NCBI GenBank assembly: GCA_947631625.1
Contig: CANRMA010000012.1
Location: 34,811 to 98,810, forward strand
Source of the DNA: an uncultured Lachnospiraceae bacterium
GTDB taxonomy: Bacteria > Bacillota > Clostridia > Lachnospirales > Lachnospiraceae
Direction of reading: 5' to 3'
Length of the DNA stretch: 64,000 bases
A program made the position numbers and the translations under genes. Shown one piece after another: positions 8,701 to 17,834 of this stretch (positions are counted from its first letter, which is position 1; every line of letters starts with the position of its first letter). The notes beneath the pieces were generated by a model. That model was not told the DNA's origin. It searched no databases and was given only the letters and a program-made list of their open reading frames with translations.

Positions 8701-8941
8701 CTTTTATTATTATCTGTTCAATGACTTTGGCGGTCAACGGCTCAATGTATACTTTATCCGCTATATCTCCGTCCGTCATAATGGTCGCCGGATTGGAGTT
8801 GACCAGAATAACCTCTACGCCTTCTTCCTTAAGGGAACGACATGCCTGAGTACCCGCGTAGTCAAACTCCGCTGCCTGACCGATAACTATCGGCCCCGAA
8901 CCAATTACCAACACTCTTTTTACATTCGGATTCTTTGGCAT
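5717..8941 (-). CDS. carB: Carbamoyl-phosphate synthase large subunit
   Basis: Makes carbamoyl phosphate from bicarbonate, ammonia (channelled from CarA) and two ATP, for pyrimidine and arginine synthesis. At 1074 residues it is the usual length. Two homologous ATP-grasp halves are visible: the first begins [21 protein letters not shown] and the second begins [20 protein letters not shown] near residue 560. Each half is followed by a VNSNPAT or [11 protein letters not shown] motif and a metal-binding VIEVNPR (I/R)S. The C-terminal MGS-like allosteric domain contains the DLVIDTP segment. The start lies one base after the carA stop, so the two are translationally coupled. Confidence 0.98.
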   Translation of the reverse strand: [1074 protein letters not shown]

Positions 8942-8942
8942 C

Positions 8943-10127
8943 TCACACCCTCCTCATCATTGTTAAAAATTTATCAAACAGCTCGGATGAATCCTGCGGC
9001 CCCGGACAGGCTTCAGGATGAAACTGTACCGTAAAAATATTTTTACCCGTATAATTAAGTCCCTCGTTAGTACCGTCGTTTACGTTTATAAAAGCTGGCA
9101 CCGCCACACTCGGATCTAGTCTGTCCATATCCACTACGTAGCCATGGTTCTGTGAGGATATATACACGCGGCCGGTTTCCAGATCTTTGACCGGATGATT
9201 TCCGCCGCGGTGTCCGTACTTCATCTTAAAAGTATCGGCTCCGGTAGCAAGCGCCATAAGCTGATGCCCCAGACAGATAGCAAAGATCGGTATATCGGTA
9301 TCGTAAAGTTTCTTCACCTCATCAATTATACCGCCGCAGTCCTTCGGATCGCCCGGCCCGTTGCTTAACATTATGCCGTCGGGTTTATCCGCTATTATTT
9401 CTTCGGCCTTTGTTCCTGCCGGATAAACCGTCACATCACAGCCTCTTGCCGCAAGAGATCTTGCAATATTGTCTTTGGCTCCAAGATCAAGCAGCGCCAC
9501 CCTAAGACCTGCTCCGTCTATTTTACGCACCATGCTCGGTTTTTTCTCACGCTTGCCCGCCGCATAATCAGCCGCGTTGAAACGCGACGAGCCGCTTATG
9601 GGCCCATTGTCCTGCAATGTACGGCTTCCTTTTAATTCATATTTCTCTTTGCAGGTTACGATTTCTACGACGTGTCCTGTTCTATACTCTTTTAATTTCG
9701 GAATTATCTCCTCTATATTATAATTCTCATTGGTGGTTATCATTCCGTTCATAGTGCCTTTTTCACGAAGTATCTTGGTAAGCGCCCTCGTATCTATTCC
9801 CGCAATGCCCGCCACTTCATTTTCACACAGAAAATCCTGAATGGTGACGTCGCATCTGAAATTACTTGGCAGTCTGCTGAGCTCTCTGACTATGAAGCCG
9901 TCCGGCCACGCCCTCACCGACTCCATATCTTCCCTGCATACGCCGTAATTGCCTATGAGCGGATATGTCATGCACACAGCCTGTCCCGCATAAGAAGGAT
10001 CGGTCAATACCTCAAGATAACCGGCCATAGAAGTATTAAAAACGATCTCACTTATGATCTCTTTGTCCGCGCCGATGCTGACGCCGGAAAATACGGTACC
10101 GTCTTCCAAAATTAAAAATGCTTTCAT
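8943..10127 (-). CDS. carA: Carbamoyl-phosphate synthase small (glutaminase) subunit
   Basis: Hydrolyses glutamine and passes ammonia to CarB. The start is placed at 10127 because MKAFLILEDGTVFSG is the standard N-terminus and AGGTAACGAA precedes this ATG; 28 extra in-frame codons upstream look untranslated. The resulting 394 residues contain the CPSase N-terminal domain (about 1-150) and a class I glutaminase with nucleophile Cys285 in AICLGHQ and the His/Glu pair in QFHPEACPGP. It lies 67 bp after purL and one base before carB, so purL-carA-carB is likely one transcript linking purine and pyrimidine synthesis. Confidence 0.97.
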   Translation of the reverse strand: MKAFLILEDGTVFSGVSIGADKEIISEIVFNTSMAGYLEVLTDPSYAGQAVCMTYPLIGNYGVCREDMESVRAWPDGFIVRELSRLPSNFRCDVTIQDFLCENEVAGIAGIDTRALTKILREKGTMNGMITTNENYNIEEIIPKLKEYRTGHVVEIVTCKEKYELKGSRTLQDNGPISGSSRFNAADYAAGKREKKPSMVRKIDGAGLRVALLDLGAKDNIARSLAARGCDVTVYPAGTKAEEIIADKPDGIMLSNGPGDPKDCGGIIDEVKKLYDTDIPIFAICLGHQLMALATGADTFKMKYGHRGGNHPVKDLETGRVYISSQNHGYVVDMDRLDPSVAVPAFINVNDGTNEGLNYTGKNIFTVQFHPEACPGPQDSSELFDKFLTMMRRV

Positions 10128-10194
10128 TTCGTTACCTGCTTTCTGTATGTATAGTCTGTTGTAAAGTTTTTGGGGCGAATTGAATGGTACGAAT

Positions 10195-13100
10195 TTAGTT
10201 AAAATATTCAACGCCGGACTCGAATATCCTGAGATCCTGTTCGCCGTATATGTTGACTGCCACTGAGTCGCCTATTCTCTCGGAATGAGCCATTTTGCCA
10301 AGGCAGCGGCCGTCGGGGGAGGTGATACCTTCTATCTGGGCGTATGAACCGTTGATATTCCACTCTTCGGCTGCGCTTATGTTTCCGTCGGCGTCGCAGT
10401 ATCTGGTAGCCACCTGTCCGTTTGCAAAAAGCTTGTCTATCCACTCTTTAGGCGCAACGAAGCGGCCCTCTCCATGTGAAGCCGGGTTTACATAAGTTCC
10501 GCCAAGCTTAGCTTTGGCAAGCCAAGGGGATTTATTGGACACCACTTTTATATAAGCCATTTTGGAGATGTGGCGATTTACCGTATTAAAGGTCAGAGTA
10601 GGCGAATCTTCTTTCTGCCCTACTATCTCGCCATAAGGCACAAGCCCCAGTTTGATGAGCGCCTGAAAGCCGTTACATATGCCCAGCGCCAGACCGTCTC
10701 TTTCATTAAGAAGCTTCATTACCGCATCTTTTATTTTTTCATTCTGAAAAGCGGTCGCAAAAAACTTCGCGGAACCGTCCGGTTCGTCGCCCGCCGAAAA
10801 ACCGCCGGGGAACATTATTATCTGGGAAGCCTCTATGGCTTTTTCAAATATTTCCACACTGTCAACTATATCCTGCGGGGTAAGGTTTTTAAATACCTTA
10901 GTTATCACATCTGCTCCCGCTCTTTCAAAGGCCTTCGCGCTGTCGTACTCGCAGTTGGTTCCGGGGAAAACCGGAATAAATACGGTAGGACGCGCCGTTT
11001 TATGTCTGCATACATAGATTTCTTTTGCGTCGTAAGGTGAAGCCTTATAAACGCTGCCCTCGTCCGCAGCTTTGCCGTCCGCTGTATAAGGGAAGACTTT
11101 GTCAAGCCGCTTGGTCCACGCCTTAAGCGCTTCATCCATACTTATCTTCACATCGCCGTATACGAAAGCCGCCTCGTCCGTTACAGTACCTATCATAGCG
11201 CAGCCTTCTTCTTCCTTTAAAAGCTCTTTGGCCGCATCCGCAGGCATTTCAGCAATGATCTCACCCAGACCGTTTCCGAAAAGCTCCTCTTTCGGCAGGT
11301 ATTCCGAAATCTTCACGCCAAGTTTATTACCGAACGCCATTTTGGAGACCGCCGCTGCTATACCTTTTGCATCAAGCGCATAGGCGGATACAATCTTCTT
11401 TTCTGACATGAGTGTCAGTATTTTATCATAAACAGCCATTACATTTGCATAAACAGGCAGATCGTACTCATCTTTTTCAATACTGAACTTAACCAGTTTA
11501 TTCCCTGCCGCCTTAAGTTCTGGACTTATCATGTTCTGTTTCTTAGTTATGTCAACCGCAAAGGAAACTAACGTAGGCGGAACGTCTATATCGTTAAAGG
11601 TTCCGGACATCGAATCCTTACCGCCTATGGACGGCAGCCCGTAACCGATCTGAGCCGCATAAGCTCCAAGCAGCGCCGCAAAAGGCTGACTCCAACGTTT
11701 AGCCTCCTCGCTCATGCGTCTGAAATATTCCTGGAAAGTAAAGCGTATCTTCTTATAGTCGCCGCCGTTGGCAACGATTTTGGCAATCGACTCGGTTACC
11801 GCATATATCGCGCCATGATAAGGGCTCCAGCTTGAAAGATACGGATCGAAACCATAACTCATCATGGTGACTGTATCGGTTTTGCCCTTAAGCACCGGAA
11901 GTTTGGCTGCCATAGCCTGAGTCTCGGTAAGCTGATACTTACCGCCGTAAGGCATGTATACGCTGCCTGCGCCGATAGAGGCGTCGAACATTTCCACAAG
12001 CCCTTTCTGCGAACATACGTTCAGGTCACTTAAAAGCTCCAACCACGCCTTTTTCACATCATTGTCTTTAAGCGCGGCTTCTACCGCCGGAACGGATATT
12101 TTCTTTAAATAATCCGCCTCTTTATCAGGCATTTCCACATAGACGGCCGTCTCCTGATGCGCTCCGTTGGTATCAAGAAAAGCTCTCTTTATATTCACTA
12201 TCTCTTTGCCGCGCCATTTAAGTATAAGCCTCGGCTCCTTAGTAACCGTCGCAACCGCGACCGCCTCAAGATTTTCTTCGTTTGCATAACCCAAGAACTC
12301 GTCAGCGTCTTTTGGAGAAACGACTACCGCCATTCTCTCCTGAGACTCTGAAATAGCAAGCTCGGTACCGTCCAGACCTGCATATTTCTTCGGAACCTTG
12401 TCCAGATCCACGACAAGACCGTCCGCCAACTCCCCTATCGCTACCGATACGCCGCCCGCGCCAAAGTCGTTGCACTTTTTAATGAGCCTGCTGACCTCGC
12501 CGCGCCTGAAAAGTCTCTGTATCTTACGTTCGGTGGGCGCATTACCCTTCTGCACCTCAGCGCCGCAGGTCTCAATGGAGCTTTCGGTATGCACTTTGGA
12601 TGAACCGGTCGCGCCGCCGCAGCCGTCTCTTCCCGTTCTGCCGCCAAGAAGGATTATGATATCGCCCGGGTCCGAAGTCTCGCGGATAACGTTTTTTCTC
12701 GGCGCCGCGCCCATGACCGCGCCTATCTCCATTCTCTTGGCAACATAGGCGGGGTGATATATTTCTTTGACCAGTCCGGTCGCCAAGCCGATCTGGTTTC
12801 CGTATGAAGAATAGCCGCTCGCCGCGCCGCGCACCAACTTCTTCTGTGAAAGTTTGCCCTTCAGGGTCTCCGATACCGGAACCGTCGGGTCCGCCGCGCC
12901 CGTGACGCGCATAGCCTGATAAACGTAACCGCGGCCCGAAAGCGGATCTCTTATCGCTCCGCCAAGACAGGTGGCCGCGCCGCCGAAAGGTTCGATCTCC
13001 GTCGGGTGATTGTGCGTCTCGTTCTTAAAGAATACAAGCCATTCTTCGGTAACGGGGCCTTTTCCGTCTTCATAGTCGATCTCCACCGGCACTACCACGG

Positions 13101-14031
13101 AGCAGGCATTTATTTCATCGGACTCTTCCATATCGTCCAGTTTTCCTTCTTTTTTAAGCTTACGCATTCCCATGAGCGCAAGGTCCATAAGACAGACGAA
13201 TTTATCGTCCCTTCCCGCGAACATCTCATCCCTTGCAGCCAGATAAGAGTCGTAGCTTTCTTTTATCGGTTTCTTATAATAACCGTCTTCAAAGTCCACC
13301 TTCTTTAACTCGGTGGAAAAAGTAGTATGACGGCAGTGATCCGACCAGTATGTGTCGAGCACGCGGATCTCAGTCATGGTCGGATTTCTTTTTTCGTCAT
13401 TTGCAAAATAATTCTGAATATGCATAAAATCCTTAAAAGTCATCGCAAGTCCCAGAGAGTCATAAAGCCCTTTAAGCTCATCCTCCTGCATTTGTATAAA
13501 ATCCTTATGGCCTTCCATATTTTCAAATACCGCGACGTCCGCAGGCTCGTCATAAATTGTGACAAGCGTGTCAGGTTTTACCATGTCGGTTTCCCTTGAA
13601 TCCACAGGGTTTATGCAGTACGCCTTAATTTTGGCAAACTCTTCATCAGAAATATCACCTGTTATTAAATAAGTCGTCGCCGTTTTGATAATAGGGTTTT
13701 CATCTTCCTTCAAAAACTGTACGCACTGTATCGCCGAGTCCGCCCTCTGGTCAAACTGTCCCGGCAGGAATTCCACGCTGAATACGCGGCTTTTCTCTTT
13801 AACTTCAATATTTTCTTCATACAGGATATCCACAGGCGGCTCGGAAAATACGCTCCTGCAGGCCTTGTCAAAAACAGCGTCCGATATATTCTCCACGTCG
13901 TAGCGGATAAATACGCGCACGTCCTTTACTCCCGCAATGCCCAGATAACTTCCGATCTCTTCTTTAAGTTCCTTCGCCTTTACCGCATAAGGTGCCTTCT
14001 TTTCCACATAAATCCGTCTTACTTTTCCCAT
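10195..14031 (-). CDS. purL: Phosphoribosylformylglycinamidine synthase, single-chain
   Basis: Converts FGAR, glutamine and ATP to FGAM in purine synthesis. At 1278 residues it is the large fused type: N-terminal PurS-like domain, two AIR-synthase-like domains with the ATP site around SDHCRHTTF, and a C-terminal glutaminase. The latter begins VFIPVFPGTNCEYDSAKAFE, has its nucleophile Cys in LGICNGFQALIKLG, and ends with a catalytic SHGEGRF. Many clostridia encode this form instead of separate PurS/PurQ/PurL. The start has AATGGAGGG upstream. It leads the purL-carA-carB run; a weak TTGACT-18-TAAGAA lies about 70 bp upstream. Confidence 0.97.
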   Translation of the reverse strand: MGKVRRIYVEKKAPYAVKAKELKEEIGSYLGIAGVKDVRVFIRYDVENISDAVFDKACRSVFSEPPVDILYEENIEVKEKSRVFSVEFLPGQFDQRADSAIQCVQFLKEDENPIIKTATTYLITGDISDEEFAKIKAYCINPVDSRETDMVKPDTLVTIYDEPADVAVFENMEGHKDFIQMQEDELKGLYDSLGLAMTFKDFMHIQNYFANDEKRNPTMTEIRVLDTYWSDHCRHTTFSTELKKVDFEDGYYKKPIKESYDSYLAARDEMFAGRDDKFVCLMDLALMGMRKLKKEGKLDDMEESDEINACSVVVPVEIDYEDGKGPVTEEWLVFFKNETHNHPTEIEPFGGAATCLGGAIRDPLSGRGYVYQAMRVTGAADPTVPVSETLKGKLSQKKLVRGAASGYSSYGNQIGLATGLVKEIYHPAYVAKRMEIGAVMGAAPRKNVIRETSDPGDIIILLGGRTGRDGCGGATGSSKVHTESSIETCGAEVQKGNAPTERKIQRLFRRGEVSRLIKKCNDFGAGGVSVAIGELADGLVVDLDKVPKKYAGLDGTELAISESQERMAVVVSPKDADEFLGYANEENLEAVAVATVTKEPRLILKWRGKEIVNIKRAFLDTNGAHQETAVYVEMPDKEADYLKKISVPAVEAALKDNDVKKAWLELLSDLNVCSQKGLVEMFDASIGAGSVYMPYGGKYQLTETQAMAAKLPVLKGKTDTVTMMSYGFDPYLSSWSPYHGAIYAVTESIAKIVANGGDYKKIRFTFQEYFRRMSEEAKRWSQPFAALLGAYAAQIGYGLPSIGGKDSMSGTFNDIDVPPTLVSFAVDITKKQNMISPELKAAGNKLVKFSIEKDEYDLPVYANVMAVYDKILTLMSEKKIVSAYALDAKGIAAAVSKMAFGNKLGVKISEYLPKEELFGNGLGEIIAEMPADAAKELLKEEEGCAMIGTVTDEAAFVYGDVKISMDEALKAWTKRLDKVFPYTADGKAADEGSVYKASPYDAKEIYVCRHKTARPTVFIPVFPGTNCEYDSAKAFERAGADVITKVFKNLTPQDIVDSVEIFEKAIEASQIIMFPGGFSAGDEPDGSAKFFATAFQNEKIKDAVMKLLNERDGLALGICNGFQALIKLGLVPYGEIVGQKEDSPTLTFNTVNRHISKMAYIKVVSNKSPWLAKAKLGGTYVNPASHGEGRFVAPKEWIDKLFANGQVATRYCDADGNISAAEEWNINGSYAQIEGITSPDGRCLGKMAHSERIGDSVAVNIYGEQDLRIFESGVEYFN

Positions 14032-14119
14032 ATTAAGCCAAGCCCTCCATTTTTTTATGAAACAAACGATGTAAAATCGTTATTCTTACTGCTTACCGTC
14101 AAGTTCAGTCAAAATATAT

Positions 14120-14148
14120 TAAAAGATGCCCCCTTCTTTGGAAGCATC
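14120..14148 (-). terminator. Terminator after tetR
   Basis: On the minus strand GATGCTTCC (14140-14148) pairs with GGGGGCATC (14125-14133) around AAAGAA and is followed by TTTTAATAT. It lies 12 bp after the tetR stop and before the purL promoter region. Confidence 0.8.
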
Positions 14149-14159
14149 CTCTATTCAAA

Positions 14160-14738
14160 TTACTCTATAATAAGTCCCTGCATTATGTAAAACAACTGTT
14201 CATCCACCATCGACTCCGTGATCCCTATTGTCTGCGAATTGATCTTCATGCCTTCCAAAACGTACATGATATTCTGCGCCGCGCCCTTTGGATTTTCACA
14301 GTAAAATTCACCCGACGCGATGCCTGTCTCTATAAGTTTCTCTATTACTTTCACTCCGGCGTCAAACTGCTTGCGCAGCATTGCGTTTTTCTTTTCTTTT
14401 TCGGAAAAAGAATACTCGTACACGGCCATTGTGAGATTGTTCTTTTTGAGTAAAAGTTCCTTCTTCTGTTCTTTAAAAAATAAAGTCAGTATATTGGCGG
14501 CCGAAGCTTCCTCGGCAATCTTTCTGGCGACAGCGTCGTCCGTCTCATCATTGTCCTGCTTTAAAAGTTCAAGCAGCAGTTCTTCTTTGTTATTGAAATA
14601 TAAATACAGGCCCCCGCGGCTGATATCGCAAGCCTCCACGATATCTTTCATGGTAACGCCCGTATAACCTTTTTCCGAAAAAATCCTGCGCGCCGCTTCC
14701 AGTATATGCTGTTTCTTCTGTAAAGATTTCTCTCCCAT
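14160..14738 (-). CDS. TetR-family transcriptional regulator
   Basis: A 192-residue one-component repressor type. The N-terminal 60 residues carry the TetR helix-turn-helix: KKQHILEAARRIFSEKGY, then GVTMKDIVEACDISRGGLY and LYFNNKEELL. The rest is a helical ligand-binding domain (about 65-190) with a long charged helix KEQKKELLLKKNN; its ligand cannot be read from sequence. The start is supported by AGGTAAGTT before ATG. It begins 3 bp after the stop of the upstream hypothetical gene and is followed by a clear terminator, so the two form a small operon. Neither neighbour reveals the target regulon. Confidence 0.93.
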   Translation of the reverse strand: MGEKSLQKKQHILEAARRIFSEKGYTGVTMKDIVEACDISRGGLYLYFNNKEELLLELLKQDNDETDDAVARKIAEEASAANILTLFFKEQKKELLLKKNNLTMAVYEYSFSEKEKKNAMLRKQFDAGVKVIEKLIETGIASGEFYCENPKGAAQNIMYVLEGMKINSQTIGITESMVDEQLFYIMQGLIIE

Positions 14739-14741
14739 AAC

Positions 14742-15221
14742 TTACCTGCCTTGTAACATTGGTTTATCCCAAAATTCCAGATTTTCTTTCATCTTCCGTA
14801 TACATTCCAGAAATACCCGGTCTTTTACCGCATCTGACCATAGCTTTCCTTTGGTCATGCCGCCCATTACATACCTGGAAAGAATGCCTTTTATCACGTC
14901 CATATGCATAATGTCTGCCTGCGATATCGCTCTCATCTCATCCGCAAGAGTCCTGATCTTGTGTCTGGAATAGATATATTGATAATTACGGTCCAAAAGA
15001 GTCGTACGCTGCACTTCCTTGATAAAACCAAGAAGAGTGGAGTCATAGACCGGAAACGGAATGGAATTCTCGCCTATGCCTGAGTCGGTAAAATTCTTGG
15101 ATACGCTTGAGCCGGCCTTCTCTTCAAGCCACGGGAGATAACGTATGAGCCGCTCCACATCGGGCCTGTATTCTTCTACGACCTGCTTTCTGTATTCAAT
15201 ATCTTCCAATTCCATTTTCAT
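14742..15221 (-). CDS. Conserved-looking hypothetical protein, tetR operon partner
   Basis: I do not recognise this 159-residue protein. It is soluble, charged and mostly helical, begins MKMELEDIEYRKQVVEEYRP, and contains a LIRYLPWLEEK segment and a VKGILSRYVMGG-like helix pair with no catalytic motif visible. An upstream in-frame TTG (15245) would add eight residues, but ATG at 15221 is preferred, with GAAGGG 12 bases before it. It sits directly ahead of tetR (3-bp gap), so it may be a partner, target or ligand-handling factor for that regulator. A possible -10 (GATAAAAT) lies just upstream, near 15265. Confidence 0.7.
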   Translation of the reverse strand: MKMELEDIEYRKQVVEEYRPDVERLIRYLPWLEEKAGSSVSKNFTDSGIGENSIPFPVYDSTLLGFIKEVQRTTLLDRNYQYIYSRHKIRTLADEMRAISQADIMHMDVIKGILSRYVMGGMTKGKLWSDAVKDRVFLECIRKMKENLEFWDKPMLQGR

Positions 15222-15314
15222 ATAAAAACCGCGCCCTTCGATCAATTTACGGCCGGAGCCTGAATTTATTTTATCATATTTCTTAGAAAAGTACAGTATA
15301 AAATGTTCAAATTC

Positions 15315-15343
15315 TTGTAATTATTATCAAAACGGCTTATAAT
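15315..15343 (+). promoter_or_regulatory. Sigma-A promoter of the 754-aa protein gene
   Basis: TTGTAA (15315-15320), a 17-bp spacer and a perfect TATAAT (15338-15343) on the plus strand, about 100 bp before the start codon. The leader between them shows no recognisable riboswitch. Confidence 0.8.
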
Positions 15344-15441
15344 ATAATTTAATCAAACAGGGAACCGTTATCGAATGTTCCGTATTTAGTCAGACTATAC
15401 AAAAGCGATGTCCAAAAAAATGAGAAAGGCATGGTATTAAT

Positions 15442-17706
15442 ATGGCAGTAAAAGAATATCCGGCAGGAACCGTAATGATCCAGAGCGAACATACGCTGAA
15501 CGCTCTGCATGTTATAGTAAAAGGTTCCGTGCGCGCCTCATATCCCGGAGGCGAACTTTATTTACATAAGGGCGACGTAATGGGAATATGCGAATTAAAC
15601 TACGATACACATTTCATCAACTATCAGGCGGTTGAAGACACTGCCCTGGCCGCTTATCCCTGCACGGAGAAACAGCTTACCCAGATCATCCGCACCAAGC
15701 CGGATCTTTGTAATATTATCGTCAATTCGCTGTTTAAACAGCTGCATGAAATACTCGACCAGTACGAAATGTCAAAATTCGACTGCGATACTTTTTATCA
15801 ATATCTGATGAAAAGCTATGAGGAATACTGCAGGTTTACTTCCAAACACTCTCTGGCAGCCAGGATACTTCCCGAGCTTGATTCAGTGACCGAACTTGTT
15901 CTGGAAGAAGACATACCCGACTGGGTGGCCAAATATTACGAACAGCTTTACAGAATAGCCAAAAGCATTTCCTCCAAGTCGCAGATCGCAGACTTTATAT
16001 ACGGAATGATCTTAAAGGCAAGCTCTGACGTACACCGCGTATTATCGATATGCCGTGAAATTTATGACTACAAATCGGAGATACTTAAATTTTTAATGAA
16101 CGAAAACCGTCTGGACTTTTTTGATCTGTATGCAAGCGTTCTGTATAAGATCGGCGCTCACGACGAAGACTCCACTGCCATCACCGCCGCGCTCGGCACT
16201 ATGATGATACAGCTTGAAAGTCAGGATTCCATAAACAGGGAAATGTATAACAGCCGCGTGGCGGAATATAAGGCAAAACTAAACGACCTTGAAGAATCAA
16301 CGGAAGCTCCTACGGCGGACCAGTCTTCGGAATCCGTTAAGCAGGAACTCAAAGATTCGCTGAATATAATACTTGCATACGCCGAATGCGATAAGGAAAC
16401 GACCGACGGCTTCAGGGAAAGCATAGACAAGTTCCGCAAGCTTTCCGACAAAAACGCTACAGACGACCATGCAAGGAAGCTGCGCATGGCCATCACCAAA
16501 AATTTCTACAAGATATATTCGGCCGCTTTTATGAAGAGCCTTACGGACACCAAAGTGCCAAGAATAGTAAAAATGTTCTTCAATTTCGGCTATGTTGACG
16601 AAGACCTTGCCGGACTCGAAAACGCGGCTTACCTCTATACAATAGTCGATTCGCTGCCAAGCGATCCTTCCCGCGGCGTGTATACGGTCTATGAATGGCT
16701 TACCGCGGTATACGAGGGCCGCAAAGTTCCAAGCCGCAACGAATTTGACAACGACTATCCGGCGTATGTGCGCGAGTTAAAGATCACAGGCAAGATCGCA
16801 GCAGCCGACGAAGCAAAGATGTTGAGCGATAAAAAAGAACAGGTGCTTTTCGAACTTCACAATATGGTAACAAGCGTTAATAAAATGACGTTCGGGCGCA
16901 TAAGCATATTCAGCCCTATCTTTTTGGAGAGCAACATCTTAAAAGATCTGGAAAACACTCTGGTTTCCGCGGATACAGTTGAAAAATCGTTTAAAAATAT
17001 ATGTTCTACCGACTACGGCGCGTATTACAGGGAAACACTCTATACCAACCCCTCTATCGGCGTAGGCAAGGAAAATATCGACGTGGAGATCCTGCCGGAC
17101 GTCATACTTATGCCCAACGTCGGCGTCCGCGGCGTTATGTGGCAGGAGATCGAAGGCCGCAAACGTACCTCGCCCGCTCGTATGATGGTCTCGATTTTCG
17201 AAATGGAAGACTTAAACAATATTCTGGTACGCCTGACCGGCGAATACCGTTGGGAAATGTGCAAACGTATCCAGGGCGCAAGGTGGAACGACGTATCCGA
17301 ACCTTCGCTTACTAGCGAATACTTCGACTATATTCAGTTCTATAAGAAAAACAGAGAACTGTCCGCTGACGCCAAAGACAAGATCAAGCTCAGCATGCAG
17401 AAAGCCAAAAACAGCTTTAAAGAAATGTTCGTGCGTGATTACGAAGCATGGATACTCTACGAAGGCGCAGGCTCGCCCAGACTCAACAAAGTCGCGCGCA
17501 CCATTTTGTTCACGCACTGTCCGTTTTCCAAGGAAATACGTACCAAGCTTAAGATAAATCCGCTCTATAAAGAAATGATGGACAGATACGATATCAAGCT
17601 GTCACAGAGAGTACGGCATATGGATAATCTGTGCAACAAAGTTAAGCAAAACGGCGCTGAGATCCCTGAGGAACTGGTGAAGCAGAGGGAGTATCTGCTG
17701 ATGTGA
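15442..17706 (+). CDS. Large protein with N-terminal cyclic-nucleotide-binding-like domain
   Basis: A 754-residue cytoplasmic protein with no signal peptide or membrane segment. Residues 1-125 resemble a CRP/cNMP-binding beta-roll (VIVKGSVRASYPGG, then LHKGDVMGICEL). The phosphate-binding cassette lacks the usual Glu...Arg-Ser/Ala signature, so nucleotide binding is doubtful. There is no C-terminal helix-turn-helix as in CRP. The remaining ~620 residues are helical and acidic, with a coiled segment near 270-310 and a conserved-looking block PDVILMPNVGVRGVMWQEIE (about 550-570). I do not know its function; it resembles large helical scaffold proteins annotated only by the cNMP domain in Lachnospiraceae. 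It is transcribed alone, against the local gene direction. Confidence 0.8.
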   Translation: MAVKEYPAGTVMIQSEHTLNALHVIVKGSVRASYPGGELYLHKGDVMGICELNYDTHFINYQAVEDTALAAYPCTEKQLTQIIRTKPDLCNIIVNSLFKQLHEILDQYEMSKFDCDTFYQYLMKSYEEYCRFTSKHSLAARILPELDSVTELVLEEDIPDWVAKYYEQLYRIAKSISSKSQIADFIYGMILKASSDVHRVLSICREIYDYKSEILKFLMNENRLDFFDLYASVLYKIGAHDEDSTAITAALGTMMIQLESQDSINREMYNSRVAEYKAKLNDLEESTEAPTADQSSESVKQELKDSLNIILAYAECDKETTDGFRESIDKFRKLSDKNATDDHARKLRMAITKNFYKIYSAAFMKSLTDTKVPRIVKMFFNFGYVDEDLAGLENAAYLYTIVDSLPSDPSRGVYTVYEWLTAVYEGRKVPSRNEFDNDYPAYVRELKITGKIAAADEAKMLSDKKEQVLFELHNMVTSVNKMTFGRISIFSPIFLESNILKDLENTLVSADTVEKSFKNICSTDYGAYYRETLYTNPSIGVGKENIDVEILPDVILMPNVGVRGVMWQEIEGRKRTSPARMMVSIFEMEDLNNILVRLTGEYRWEMCKRIQGARWNDVSEPSLTSEYFDYIQFYKKNRELSADAKDKIKLSMQKAKNSFKEMFVRDYEAWILYEGAGSPRLNKVARTILFTHCPFSKEIRTKLKINPLYKEMMDRYDIKLSQRVRHMDNLCNKVKQNGAEIPEELVKQREYLLM

Positions 17707-17772
17707 TGATGTAATAATGTAATGATGCTATGATATAATGATGCGATAATAAAGTAATGATGCGATGAATTT
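17707..17772. repeat. Short degenerate tandem repeat after a stop codon
   Basis: Variants of TAATGATGCGATGATA repeat about four times immediately after the stop of the 754-aa protein gene. Multiple stop codons occur in all frames. No gene is seen. Confidence 0.65.
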
Positions 17773-17774
17773 AG

Positions 17775-17827
17775 TTAAAAGGGGGTATCATAAATGCGGA
17801 AGACGAGCTTTTGTACCCCCTTTTTAT
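17775..17827. terminator. Bidirectional terminator between convergent genes
   Basis: AAAGGGGGTA (17778-17787) pairs with TACCCCCTTT (17814-17823), with A-run and T-run flanks. It can end the 754-aa protein transcript (plus) and the DUF4143 ATPase transcript (minus, stop at 17835). Confidence 0.88.
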
Positions 17828-17834
17828 TTGTCTG

